Shown here: one piece after another, positions 51,587-60,729 of the stretch
Position numbering within the stretch: the stretch's first letter is position 1
Layout: every line of letters begins with the position of its first letter
Source: JBBSJZ01 sp041739875
Lineage (GTDB): Bacteria > Planctomycetota > Planctomycetia > Pirellulales > Pirellulaceae
NCBI GenBank assembly: GCA_041739875.1
Contig: JBGSNA010000388.1
Coordinates: 19,302-83,301 of the forward strand
DNA length: 64,000 bases
Direction: 5' to 3'
Program-made: the position numbers and the translations under genes
The notes under the pieces: generated by a model
The model's database searches: none
Seen by the model: the letters and a program-made list of their open reading frames with translations, nothing else
Told to the model about the DNA's origin: nothing

Positions 51587-52642
51587 TCAAAATCGTCCAT
51601 CACGACTCTCGAATTGTGTTGGCTTACCCAACGTGTCGCCTTCGATCTTTGTCCAATGACCAACCCAATGGACAAGTCTGTCAAAATCGACGCGTGGGAC
51701 ACCAAAGTTGCGCACCATCCGCTCGGTATTGCTCAACAAAGCCGTGCTCCCTTCGTGACCGATATACATCGGAACGCGATCAAGAATCTCGCCGAACCGC
51801 AACGCCGTTTCACGAACATTGTAGATCTCAGGACTCGTGACGTTCACTGCAACTGCGGGACAATCGCACAAATCAAAACACCGCAGAATGAGTTCATTCG
51901 CATCCCCTTGCCAAATTGCGTTAAAGAAACCCATCTCGAGATGAACTGGTTCGCCTCGATAAACCTTCGCCGCAATGTCGGATAGGACGCCGTATCGGAG
52001 ATCATGAGCATAGTTCAACCGAACCAACGTTGTCGGATTATTGAAATGCGAGTCCGTGGCATAGTGTTGAAACAACCGCTCGCGTGCGACAGCCGCATTT
52101 GCATACTCACCGATGGGTGTCAGAGGATCGGTTTCAACGCTCCCCCCGCGGGCCACATCGCCCAGCGGGTAAACGTTGCCGGTTGAGAGAGCGACGATTT
52201 TAGATCCCGCGTACCTTTCCGATGCCAGGATCGGTCCCAGCGTATTGGTCACCCAGGTTGGAACTGGATCGGTGGCAGTTCCAAACTTCATTCCGACGAG
52301 ATAGACCACGTTCGCAGAATCAGGAACTGCAGCGACTTGCTCGCGATTGAAAACGTCGCAAACCATTGTTCTCACTCCATGACACTCGAGCCAATCCCGC
52401 GTCGCGTGGTTTCGAAAGCGACTTGCAGCAACAACTTCGAGATCACATTTTGCAACCTCCGCAGCACGCTTGGCCAGCACAGCGAGTGTGGGCCCCATTT
52501 TCCCGCCTGCACCCAACATCACCAATGGGCTTTTCAGTCTCGATATGCATTCCACCAACTCATTCGAAGGATGCGTCAACACCCGTTCGAGTTGATCAAC
52601 GGAATCGATGGAATTTTGGATATCGAAATTGTCCAAATGCAT
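51587..52642 (-). CDS. NAD(P)-dependent epimerase/dehydratase-like protein
   Basis: A 351-residue Rossmann-type protein. The nucleotide motif VMLGAGGKMGPTLAVLA is unusual for the extended SDR family (GxxGxxG) but fits a related fold. Later blocks are VVALSTGNVYPLGDVA, where SDRs have their Ser/Tyr region, and YANAAVARERL. Its stop overlaps the possible TTG of the DapA-like gene (TTGA), so the two are co-translated. It is likely an oxidoreductase or epimerase acting on the same sugar-derived substrate. Confidence 0.82.
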   Translation of the reverse strand: MHLDNFDIQNSIDSVDQLERVLTHPSNELVECISRLKSPLVMLGAGGKMGPTLAVLAKRAAEVAKCDLEVVAASRFRNHATRDWLECHGVRTMVCDVFNREQVAAVPDSANVVYLVGMKFGTATDPVPTWVTNTLGPILASERYAGSKIVALSTGNVYPLGDVARGGSVETDPLTPIGEYANAAVARERLFQHYATDSHFNNPTTLVRLNYAHDLRYGVLSDIAAKVYRGEPVHLEMGFFNAIWQGDANELILRCFDLCDCPAVAVNVTSPEIYNVRETALRFGEILDRVPMYIGHEGSTALLSNTERMVRNFGVPRVDFDRLVHWVGHWTKIEGDTLGKPTQFESRDGRF

Positions 52643-52776
52643 GATGCTGTGGTCGAGCCGGTTCGGTTACGCAGGTGTGTGTCGCACGTTGAACATACAC
52701 GCAGAGCGCCATAGTCTAGTACATTGACTGTCCCCGCGTGACATTCGCTGTTTCGCGGTTAACTCGCATTTCTAAA

Positions 52777-54174
52777 ATGGAGACACACGTGCCCAAATCT
52801 CGATTCTTCAGTCATTCCGTTTTCGCGATCGCTATCGGATTTGCACTGATTAAGGCTTCAACTGGGCAAGCACCCCAATCTCCGGACTGGACCGAGTTGG
52901 CGACTGGGCACGCGGACGCGACCGACACGATACAGAAACTGATCAACGAAAGCCAAGGACTCGTCGAGCTGCCTCCCGGCGTTTTCAAGATCACTCGTCC
53001 CTTAGAAATCGACTTAGCCGAGCTCGGCTATCGAGCCCTGCGTGGCAGTTCCGCAACAAAGCTCGTTATGTCTGGGGCTGGGCCCGCGATTCGACTTCGT
53101 GGCACGCACTTCAAGTCCGCCGATCCAGCTGGCTTTACCGACCAAGTTTGGAACCGCGAGAGGATGCCAACGGTCACGGAGATCTGCATCGAAGGCGCAC
53201 ATGAACAGGCCGATGGGATCGAAGCCAGTGGAACGATGCAATTGACAATCTCTCGCGTTCATCTACGAAAATTGCGTCATGGAATTCATCTCATCGAGAA
53301 TAATCGCAACATCACGATCGACACCAGCCACATTTACGAAAACCACGGCATCGGCGTTTTCTATGATGATTGCAACTTGCACCAATCGAATATTGTCGGT
53401 TGTCATATCAGCTACTGCGATCTCGGTGGAATTGTCGCACGAAAAGGGAACGTGCGTAACCTTCACATCACAGGATGTGATATCGAAAGCAATATGTCGG
53501 CGACAGCCGAACCGACCGCCAACGTATTCATTGACTGTCGAGACAGCGATTACGGAACAGCCGAAGTTGCGATCACGGGATGTACGATCCAACACAATGA
53601 CAAGGGTCCCGATTCAACGAACATCCGAATCATCGGCAAGAGCAATCCTCGGGTCGATGGCGAACGCGTTCGAGAAGGCCATGTCACGATCACCGGAAAC
53701 ATCCTCAGCGACGTACAAACCAATGTATGGCTGCAGTCCTGTCGCGGCGTCACACTTCTCGGTAATACATTTTGGATGGGATTCGATTACAACCTGCGAA
53801 TCGAAGACTCTTCAAACATCGTTCTGGGGCCCAATAATTTCGACCGCAATCCTCGGTACGATTACGGACATGCTCGTGACGCCAAGAACCGTCTACTTAT
53901 TCGCGACAGCTCCGATTGCACCCTCACCAGCCTGCACATCGCCCAAGCGGGACATGGCCTTGCCGGATTAACAATCGAGAATTGTGATCGAATGAACGTT
54001 TCTGGATTGACGATTCTGGATTGCGACATCGGATTGCATTTGATTGACGTCAATCGCAGTCGAATCTCTAACTGCCTGATTCGAGACGATCGAGGCGATC
54101 GTAAGTCTCAATCCGTGATCATTGAACGTGGTCTCCAAACTTGGATTGACGACAGTTTGCGCAGCTCAGAATAG
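52777..54174 (+). CDS. Secreted right-handed beta-helix repeat protein
   Basis: About 465 residues from the ATG at 52777, which begins a signal peptide (SVFAIAIGFALIKASTGQA); the GTG at 52738 is less likely. The mature part is a chain of short strands with Asn/Asp ladders: SHIYENHGIGVFYDDCNL, HISYCDLGGIVARKGNV, and later NITGCTI-type turns. This is the parallel beta-helix of pectate-lyase-like and carbohydrate-degrading enzymes. It is divergent from the DapA/epimerase operon, so it may deliver the substrate for that pair. No catalytic residues can be fixed. Confidence 0.82.
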   Translation: METHVPKSRFFSHSVFAIAIGFALIKASTGQAPQSPDWTELATGHADATDTIQKLINESQGLVELPPGVFKITRPLEIDLAELGYRALRGSSATKLVMSGAGPAIRLRGTHFKSADPAGFTDQVWNRERMPTVTEICIEGAHEQADGIEASGTMQLTISRVHLRKLRHGIHLIENNRNITIDTSHIYENHGIGVFYDDCNLHQSNIVGCHISYCDLGGIVARKGNVRNLHITGCDIESNMSATAEPTANVFIDCRDSDYGTAEVAITGCTIQHNDKGPDSTNIRIIGKSNPRVDGERVREGHVTITGNILSDVQTNVWLQSCRGVTLLGNTFWMGFDYNLRIEDSSNIVLGPNNFDRNPRYDYGHARDAKNRLLIRDSSDCTLTSLHIAQAGHGLAGLTIENCDRMNVSGLTILDCDIGLHLIDVNRSRISNCLIRDDRGDRKSQSVIIERGLQTWIDDSLRSSE

Positions 54175-54186
54175 GTGACGACAATC

Positions 54187-56727
54187 CTACCGTCGCGCGT
54201 CGACGTCCGACGGTTGCGCTGCCAGCACGCGATCCAGGAATTCATACGATTGCTTTCTGGTTTCTTCGGGGAAGTCATGCTCGGAATCAGGGTAGCGAAT
54301 GATGCAATTCTCATCGGCGCCCAACAGTCGATAGACTTCTCGAATTCCCGGTTCCACGAGCATGACGCCTTGAGCATCAAAGTTTGCGTCCCGAAGCGGG
54401 CTGCACGAAAAGAATCCTCGAGGAGCTAAAGCTGCCGCGACTTCAGGGAAATCAAAAGGCATTTGGTCTGGATCAAGGCCGTACATCTCACGGATTCGAG
54501 GCATATAGCGATCGCTCGCCCATCCAGCGAGCTTCCCACCATAGTAATGATGGAACGGGTCCCAACCGCAACTCGAAACCACTGCCCGGATACGTTCATC
54601 AAACACACCAACGAACATCGCATTGTGGCCACCGAGTGAATGACCGATGACACCCATGCGATTGGCATCCACCTCATCTCGCGCGGCCAACAAATCAATG
54701 CCTCGTCGATGATTAACGATCGCTCGCATCGTGCCCGACACATACGCGTCGGTGTGAAAGTCATCGTCCGCAAGTTCACCAAAAGATGGATAGTCCGGCG
54801 CCAAAACGACATAGCCTCGTTCGGCCAGCTCAACAGCATAGTTTCGATTCGCCGTCGGTCCCTCACCAGCCACGACTCCTTTGCCTAAGGGCGATGTCGG
54901 ATGCAGCGCCAATACCGCCGGCCGCTTTCGATTACCTTGCGTCACTTCGAATCGGGGCAGGTAAAGATGCGCCGTCACCTTGCTTGTCGCGTCCACACGA
55001 TAGGAAATCAACAGTCGTGAATAGCCATCAAATTCTTCCCGATTACGAATTTGAACATCCAATGGTGCAAACGCGTCCATCTCGGGCAGCCGCCCCATCA
55101 CCGCTTGCATGGCGACCAAAGTGTCCGCTCGCCGACGTGCCCAATCAGCTGGCGATTTGATGGGATGTAATTCGTCTTTTTCATCTCGCCATACCCTCAA
55201 ATCGCGGTGATTGGGATACGACCGCGGCAAGACTGATCGTACTTGCTCCGCAGCGGGCCCGCCAAGTTGTGCGACTTGTCGCCGAGTTTCGTGAATAATC
55301 TGTTCTTCAATTGATTCGCCCCAAGAGCTTGGCAAGCCGTAGTACACCATCGATCCGCCCCCCTCGTAGCCGCCTTCGTGAAGAACTCGGCTGGATGGGA
55401 TATATGCCATCACATCGTTGCAATAACCTGCAATCCAGGTCTTTCCGGCACCAAGTTCCAGCTTCAATCGCAGCGCGAAATCGACTACCACTTCGCCACC
55501 AAGGAACACCCAAGTCGGCCCATCGCCTAATCGCCATGTTTGAATGGGGTAGTCATAGTGTGTCGGCAGCTTGCCTTCCCGGTCGATCGTCTCAATTAGA
55601 AGGCGAGCACGAGCCGCTTCGAAACGATTGGACGACTTCAAAGTCTCGTCCAGTTGTTCGCGAGTCGGCACCCTTGCAAACTCGATCGGCACCTCTGCAA
55701 ACTGGCTATCCAGCGAACCGGTGAGTTGAATCTCACGGCGCTCCATTGCGTCAGCCACCGCTCGGTCGATTTCGTTGCCGTATTGTTTTGCAAGTTCCAC
55801 ATCACGACGCGGCAGCGGATTTTGGTCCGCTCCACAACCGACCCAGACCATCGCCGTTGCACCGGGAAATCGATTTTCTATCGCGGACTGGGCATAGCCT
55901 GGCCAATCACCACACCACTGGTAACCCGACAGAACGGTAGCGTGACAAGCATATCCGCAAACGACCAAGCGAATCTTTGGCAAGTCCTCCGGATCGAGAT
56001 TCTCATCGCGCGGTTCGCGAACAACTAAAATCGGCACATCATGGTCGACGGGTCCATTGAGTCGCCCCGCGAGACGCTGTTCGGGAACGTTCGACTCGAC
56101 GTTGTTCCGACGATTGACGGCAAAGTGAGCGCGACCCACAGTCCAACTAAGTTCCGCATGCCGCAAGTCCGTCATCGCACGCGTTACCACCTGAACAACT
56201 TTTGATTCGAGTTCAGCTGTGTACTGATCAATCAAACTCCAAGCCACCCCATCAAGGAAATACATCGATCGCAAGCCATTGCCAACGACGGGCCCACTGT
56301 GAGTATGCGAAGTCGAAATCACGAGTGCCTTTCGTGGTAATCCAAGCTGTTCGACGACTCGGGATTGAATCCGCGCCGCTGTGTCACGATCAATCCCAAC
56401 GAGGTCAAGTGTGACGAGCACAACTTGATTGCCCTGCGGATCTTCGATTGCCATAGCCTTCGCCCACAGTTCGGTCAATTTGCCATCTGCGGGACGATCT
56501 CGTGAACCGTAACCAGACATCCACATCGGTTGCTCGGGTGTGATCAACTCACGAGCAACACCCACTTTCCATACGAACTCACCTCTCGCTACACGTGAAA
56601 TCGAAGACAAGACCAGCGTGGCAAACAGGCAAAGTAGAAGATTACTGCAATGCAAGATTGGATGGCGGCATACCGTAAATCCAATACGTTCAATGATACG
56701 TCCATTCGGCTCACAGAAATTGCTCAT
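54187..56727 (-). CDS. Ceramidase-like domain fused to an alpha/beta hydrolase
   Basis: An 846-residue secreted protein. Residues about 45-470 match the neutral/alkaline non-lysosomal ceramidase N-terminal domain: VGVARELITPEQPMWMSGYG, ISTSHTHSGPVVGNG, CGYACHATVLSG. The region where neutral ceramidases have the nucleophile motif GDVSPN reads GCGADQNP, so amidase activity is doubtful. Residues about 560-846 are an alpha/beta hydrolase with GHSLGGH (Ser nucleophile) and a late YPDSEHDF histidine, similar to acetyl-xylan-esterase or dienelactone-hydrolase-type proteins. Few such fusions are described. The N-terminal hydrophobic stretch (LLLCLFATLVLSSIS) suggests export. A link to ceramide is not proven. 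Confidence 0.85.
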   Translation of the reverse strand: MSNFCEPNGRIIERIGFTVCRHPILHCSNLLLCLFATLVLSSISRVARGEFVWKVGVARELITPEQPMWMSGYGSRDRPADGKLTELWAKAMAIEDPQGNQVVLVTLDLVGIDRDTAARIQSRVVEQLGLPRKALVISTSHTHSGPVVGNGLRSMYFLDGVAWSLIDQYTAELESKVVQVVTRAMTDLRHAELSWTVGRAHFAVNRRNNVESNVPEQRLAGRLNGPVDHDVPILVVREPRDENLDPEDLPKIRLVVCGYACHATVLSGYQWCGDWPGYAQSAIENRFPGATAMVWVGCGADQNPLPRRDVELAKQYGNEIDRAVADAMERREIQLTGSLDSQFAEVPIEFARVPTREQLDETLKSSNRFEAARARLLIETIDREGKLPTHYDYPIQTWRLGDGPTWVFLGGEVVVDFALRLKLELGAGKTWIAGYCNDVMAYIPSSRVLHEGGYEGGGSMVYYGLPSSWGESIEEQIIHETRRQVAQLGGPAAEQVRSVLPRSYPNHRDLRVWRDEKDELHPIKSPADWARRRADTLVAMQAVMGRLPEMDAFAPLDVQIRNREEFDGYSRLLISYRVDATSKVTAHLYLPRFEVTQGNRKRPAVLALHPTSPLGKGVVAGEGPTANRNYAVELAERGYVVLAPDYPSFGELADDDFHTDAYVSGTMRAIVNHRRGIDLLAARDEVDANRMGVIGHSLGGHNAMFVGVFDERIRAVVSSCGWDPFHHYYGGKLAGWASDRYMPRIREMYGLDPDQMPFDFPEVAAALAPRGFFSCSPLRDANFDAQGVMLVEPGIREVYRLLGADENCIIRYPDSEHDFPEETRKQSYEFLDRVLAAQPSDVDARR

Positions 56728-56802
56728 TGGATGATCTCGTCAGAATGAAAAGTGGTCGTGTGCTATTCCCAAAACGGTTGTTTGTGCATGAAGCAGGTAA
56801 CT

Positions 56803-58098
56803 TCATTTCCGCTTGGCAAGATTGAGGAATACGATGCTCGACGGGTTACCAACAGCGGCGTAGTGATCGGTAAAGCGCAGTCCACCGCTGTTGCGATCCA
56901 CCGCAAACACAGCAATATGGTCAGCACGCTGGTTGCAACTAAACAAGAATCGACCGTCTGGATCGAAGTTAAAACTGCGAGGATAGTCCCCTCGCGTCCA
57001 TTCCTCGGCAGTGTACGTCAATTCGCCATTGGGACCGACTGAGAAAACAGCGATGCTGTCGTGCAGTCGGTTACCTGCATAGACAAACTTGCCGTCGTTT
57101 GAAACGAGAATCTCTGAACAGAAATTGCTTCCCGCAAACTCTGGCGGAAGAGTCGAGATCGTTTGGCGTAGCGACAACCGGCCTGTCTCAGTCTCGTAGT
57201 CAAACAATACGACCGTCGATCCCTCTTCCTGGATCGAGTAGAGCCAACGACCACTGGGATGAAAGTGAAAATGCCTCGGTCCGTCTCCTGCTGGCAGCGA
57301 AACCGCTGGCGGATCGTTTTGCGTAAGTTTTCCCGTCTGGTCGTCGAACCTCCAAACGAAGATTTGGTCCAGACCTAAATCGACATGCAAAGCGAAACGG
57401 CCCGACGGATCAGCTTGAATCATGTGCGCATGAGTTCGGTCATGGCCACTGATCGCATAGCTCCCTCGCGGAGCATGCGTCGCCTTGGTCGGCCCAATCT
57501 TGCCCGCATCCTGCTTGATGTCGGTGGCGTTACCCAATCGACCATCCGACAAGATCGGCAGCACCGCGACGGATCCGCCAAAATAATTGGCCACCAACAA
57601 AAACCTTCCCGACGGATGGATGCTCACATACGTGGGACCGGCGCCGCCGGAACGGACCGAACCGAGTAATTCCAATTTCCCATTTGACGGATCAATCGCA
57701 AAGGCACTGACGGTACCCTCTTGAGGCTCGCCCACACGATCAGTCTCATTCGCCGAATACAAACGAGTTCCCGTCGCGTTGATAACCAGGCTGCTCGGGC
57801 TGGTTCCCATCTCGTGAACCCCAACAGCCACCATCGCCCCCGTGTCACGATTCACTTGGAACAAATGAATACCCCGACCATTACCAGGTGGCAGATCAAC
57901 CTGCGTTGGCAATACGTCCTCCAGCGGAGAGCTAAACGTACCGACATAGGCAATCAGCGGCCCTTGCCTATCGGCATCTTGAGCTTGTGTCGTGCCACCC
58001 ATGAGCGAGCAGATTCCCGCCAACACGGCAAACGCTCTCAAACAGGAGCAACTTTGCAAAAAACATCGGGCACGGTCGTGACAAGTCTTGTCAATCAT
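56803..58098 (-). CDS. Secreted lactonase-family beta-propeller protein
   Basis: A 431-residue protein of the 6-phosphogluconolactonase (YbhE/Pgl) seven-bladed propeller family. A signal peptide (FAVLAGICSLMGGTTQAQ) is followed by repeated blade motifs such as GTSPSSLVINATGTRLYSAN, GPTYVSIHPSGRFLLVANYF and GPRHFHFHPSGRWLYSIQE. Many planctomycete paralogues are exported and probably hydrolyse sugar lactones or bind glycans rather than act in the pentose pathway. It follows the ceramidase fusion gene's start on the same strand, 75 bases apart. Confidence 0.88.
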   Translation of the reverse strand: MIDKTCHDRARCFLQSCSCLRAFAVLAGICSLMGGTTQAQDADRQGPLIAYVGTFSSPLEDVLPTQVDLPPGNGRGIHLFQVNRDTGAMVAVGVHEMGTSPSSLVINATGTRLYSANETDRVGEPQEGTVSAFAIDPSNGKLELLGSVRSGGAGPTYVSIHPSGRFLLVANYFGGSVAVLPILSDGRLGNATDIKQDAGKIGPTKATHAPRGSYAISGHDRTHAHMIQADPSGRFALHVDLGLDQIFVWRFDDQTGKLTQNDPPAVSLPAGDGPRHFHFHPSGRWLYSIQEEGSTVVLFDYETETGRLSLRQTISTLPPEFAGSNFCSEILVSNDGKFVYAGNRLHDSIAVFSVGPNGELTYTAEEWTRGDYPRSFNFDPDGRFLFSCNQRADHIAVFAVDRNSGGLRFTDHYAAVGNPSSIVFLNLAKRK

Positions 58099-58202
58099 CA
58101 GTTGGATTCTCCTTGGAGCTGCTTGAAGCGAGGGAATGAGTGTAGTCGAGCGAGTCGGTCGCTGGGTAGAATGAAGGATCCTGAGCCACTCCCCTTGTCC
58201 TT

Positions 58203-58733
58203 ATGCACTTAGTATTGACGAACCTCATGAACGATGACCTATCGCAGTTGACAGCCGCAGATGTAATGCAAGTAGTCGTCAAAACCGTCCCATCGACAAT
58301 GACACTTCCAGAGCTGGAACAAGAGTTGATGCGAGCAAAAGTAAGTGGCTTCCCCGTCGTCGATGCTGGAAAACTGGTTGGTGTGGTCTCGCAATCCGAC
58401 ATTGTGCGGCAAATGTGCGCCGAACGCGACGTTGCTGAGAAAACGTCCGATTTCTACTTTGACGAGACTGGATTCCATGAAATGAAATTGGAATCCGCGA
58501 AAGAAATCTCTGACCGAATTGGAGAGCGGCTCGAAGGACTCTTGGTAAAGGACGTGATGGCCAAGAAAACAATCACGGTGGAGATTGATCAACCATTAAG
58601 TGAAATTGCCAGTCGATTCATCGACCATCACGTGCATCGTCTGCCCGTCATTGACCAGGGCGAGTTAGTCGGAATTATCTCAACAATGGACCTGCTGCGA
58701 CTCATCGCTAACCGGCGTTTGAAAACGTCCTGA
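58203..58733 (+). CDS. Two-CBS-domain protein
   Basis: A 176-residue cytoplasmic protein with two CBS domains (about 15-70 and 115-170): VMQVVVKTVPSTMTLPELEQ with VSGFPVVDAGKLVGVVSQSD, and VMAKKTITVEIDQPLSEIAS with VHRLPVIDQGELVGIISTMD. A 40-residue linker between them contains SDFYFDETGFHEMKLE. CBS pairs usually sense adenine nucleotides. No effector domain is present, so it may act on a partner protein. An ATG at 58227 is an alternative start. Confidence 0.87.
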   Translation: MHLVLTNLMNDDLSQLTAADVMQVVVKTVPSTMTLPELEQELMRAKVSGFPVVDAGKLVGVVSQSDIVRQMCAERDVAEKTSDFYFDETGFHEMKLESAKEISDRIGERLEGLLVKDVMAKKTITVEIDQPLSEIASRFIDHHVHRLPVIDQGELVGIISTMDLLRLIANRRLKTS

Positions 58734-59199
58734 ACACCCTCGACGCTCCCGTTCGTCGAATTGAATCAAAGATTCTGTTCCGCGAGAAAGCGACAGAAAA
58801 CTGCATTCCTCAGGACAATTCGCGAACGTTCGCATGACACCACCGTCGCGAATACAGCTAGATCAAGCGATGAAAGCGTCGCGGGTTTGATCAATCCGAG
58901 CGAGGCGAAGATGGTACGAGAGTGGAGGGCATTCATTCGTCATGCTCCTCAAGCCCGTTCTACAAAGGACGAGGAAAGGTTCGGAGAGCGAGAGATCGCC
59001 CGTTTTTTTGACGAGCATGGCGATGAAGGGCAAGGTGCCAGCAAGCCATCGCTGGGTTTGAGTACGTTGAATCTCGTCCTCGCTCCAGATCTAATGGGCT
59101 CGTTGTCTGTCGTCTCCATTCCCAGCGACCTCACTTAAAATCGTTTGGAAATCAGGTGGCAAAAGAACGTCGCACCCTGCTTACCAGGAAACCAGCCTA
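58734..59199. other. 466-base region without a supported gene
   Basis: A plus-strand frame (58761-59138, 125 residues) and an opposed minus-strand frame (58949-59134) cross this region. Neither has a recognised domain or a good ribosome site, and both avoid stops along the same stretch, which suggests compositional or repeat origin. A promoter for the sulfatase should lie near 59150. Confidence 0.4.
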
Positions 59200-60660
59200 A
59201 TGAAGAGTCTCGTCTTATCACTTGTGACGCTGCTGGGTATGGCGTTGGCAACATCGGTTGCTGCCGAACCCGCTAAGCCCAACGTGTTGTTCCTGATTGC
59301 TGATGATCTGAACACGTCACTGAGCGGTTTCGGTCATCCCCAGTGCAAGACGCCGAACTTGGATCGTTTGGCTGAGCGAGGCGTAAAGTTTGAAAATATG
59401 CACTGCCAGTTTCCGGTCTGCGGTGCCTCGCGAGCTTCGATCATGTCGGGATTGTATCCCTATGCTAATCTCACGATGGGCAACCAAGGCACGCTTCGTG
59501 GAAACATGCCAGACGTGTTGACGCTGCCCCAAGCCTTCCGCAACAAAGGGTACTACGCCGCTCGCGTGAGCAAGATTTATCACATGGGTATCCCGCCCGA
59601 GATCATTGCTGGAACGGCCCTCCGCGATGACCGTGAATCGTGGGAGGAGGCGATTAACGTCAAGGCACTTGAACAGCTGGCGCCGGGTGAATCCACCAAC
59701 TGGTCCCCCCAGGACAAGAGTACCCAAAGCTTTACGGGCGTGATCGCTTCAGGCGACGATCATGATCACGCCGACGGTATGGCAGCCGACCGAGCAATTG
59801 AGATTCTTGAACGAGTCAAGGGCCAGCCCTTTTTTCTAGCCGTGGGTTTCGTTCGTCCGCACGTCCCACTCGTCGCCCCGAAAAAGTACTTCGACACCTA
59901 CGAGCGAGCCGACATGATTGCTCCTGTCGTGACGGAAGATGATCTCGATGATGTGCCAACAATCATTCGCGATTACAAACGCAACAGCACCACGTTCGGA
60001 ATCACCCCAGAATCTCACAAGGGTTTGCTGCAGGCTTACTACGCAAGCATTTCCTACATGGATGCCCAAGTCGGACGCGTGCTCGATGCACTCGAGAAAA
60101 GCGGTGTTGCGGAAGATACGATTGTGGTGTTCACGAGCGACCACGGCTATTTGCTTGGCCAGCATCATAAATTCCAGAAACAGCATTTGTTCGAAGAGGC
60201 CACGCGTGTGCCATTCATCATCAGCGTGCCGTGGATGAATGACCAGCACGGTCGTGGCACCAAGAAGATCACCGAGTTAATTGACGTGTATCCTACGTTG
60301 ACAGAGTTGGCTGGCATCACAGCACCGAGCGTGCTTCAGGGCACAAGCTTAATACCGCTGCTATCGGATCCTGAGTCGTCGGCATGGACCAAGGCGCAAG
60401 CGTTTACAGTAAGCCAAAGCGGTGGTGAATCGATCCGCACGCCTCAGTTCCGTTTCACCCAGTGGGGTTTTGGCGATAGTGGCACAGAGCTATACGATCT
60501 CGAGAAAGACCCGGGAGAAATTAACAATGTCGCCGATGCCCCCGAGTATGCCAGCGTCGCCGTTCGGTTGCGCGAGCAACTGCTTGCGAAACGCGATGAG
60601 GTCGGGTTTGCCAAGAACCGCAAAGCACTCGTCGGGAAGAGAAAGAAGAATCTGAAATAG
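59200..60660 (+). CDS. Exported sulfatase (iduronate-2-sulfatase-like)
   Basis: A 486-residue secreted arylsulfatase-superfamily protein with a signal peptide (LVTLLGMALATSVAAE). The formylglycine motif reads CGASR in FPVCGASRASIMSG, an alanine variant of the common CxPSR. Metal ligands appear in LIADDLN and FTSDHGYLLGQHHK. The overall form fits planctomycete iduronate-2-sulfatase-like enzymes acting on sulfated algal polysaccharides. The enzyme would need a formylglycine-generating partner, which is not in this window. Confidence 0.92.
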   Translation: MKSLVLSLVTLLGMALATSVAAEPAKPNVLFLIADDLNTSLSGFGHPQCKTPNLDRLAERGVKFENMHCQFPVCGASRASIMSGLYPYANLTMGNQGTLRGNMPDVLTLPQAFRNKGYYAARVSKIYHMGIPPEIIAGTALRDDRESWEEAINVKALEQLAPGESTNWSPQDKSTQSFTGVIASGDDHDHADGMAADRAIEILERVKGQPFFLAVGFVRPHVPLVAPKKYFDTYERADMIAPVVTEDDLDDVPTIIRDYKRNSTTFGITPESHKGLLQAYYASISYMDAQVGRVLDALEKSGVAEDTIVVFTSDHGYLLGQHHKFQKQHLFEEATRVPFIISVPWMNDQHGRGTKKITELIDVYPTLTELAGITAPSVLQGTSLIPLLSDPESSAWTKAQAFTVSQSGGESIRTPQFRFTQWGFGDSGTELYDLEKDPGEINNVADAPEYASVAVRLREQLLAKRDEVGFAKNRKALVGKRKKNLK

Positions 60661-60729
60661 CTTTCCGTGCTGATTCAAACTTTCGTGTCGCTACTGCACT
60701 TTTTGGTCCCCGATTAAGTGAACTTACCG

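Noticed and set aside
58761..59138. 125-residue plus-strand frame
   Set aside because: No domain, no ribosome site, and opposed by another open frame; reported only as an unexplained region.
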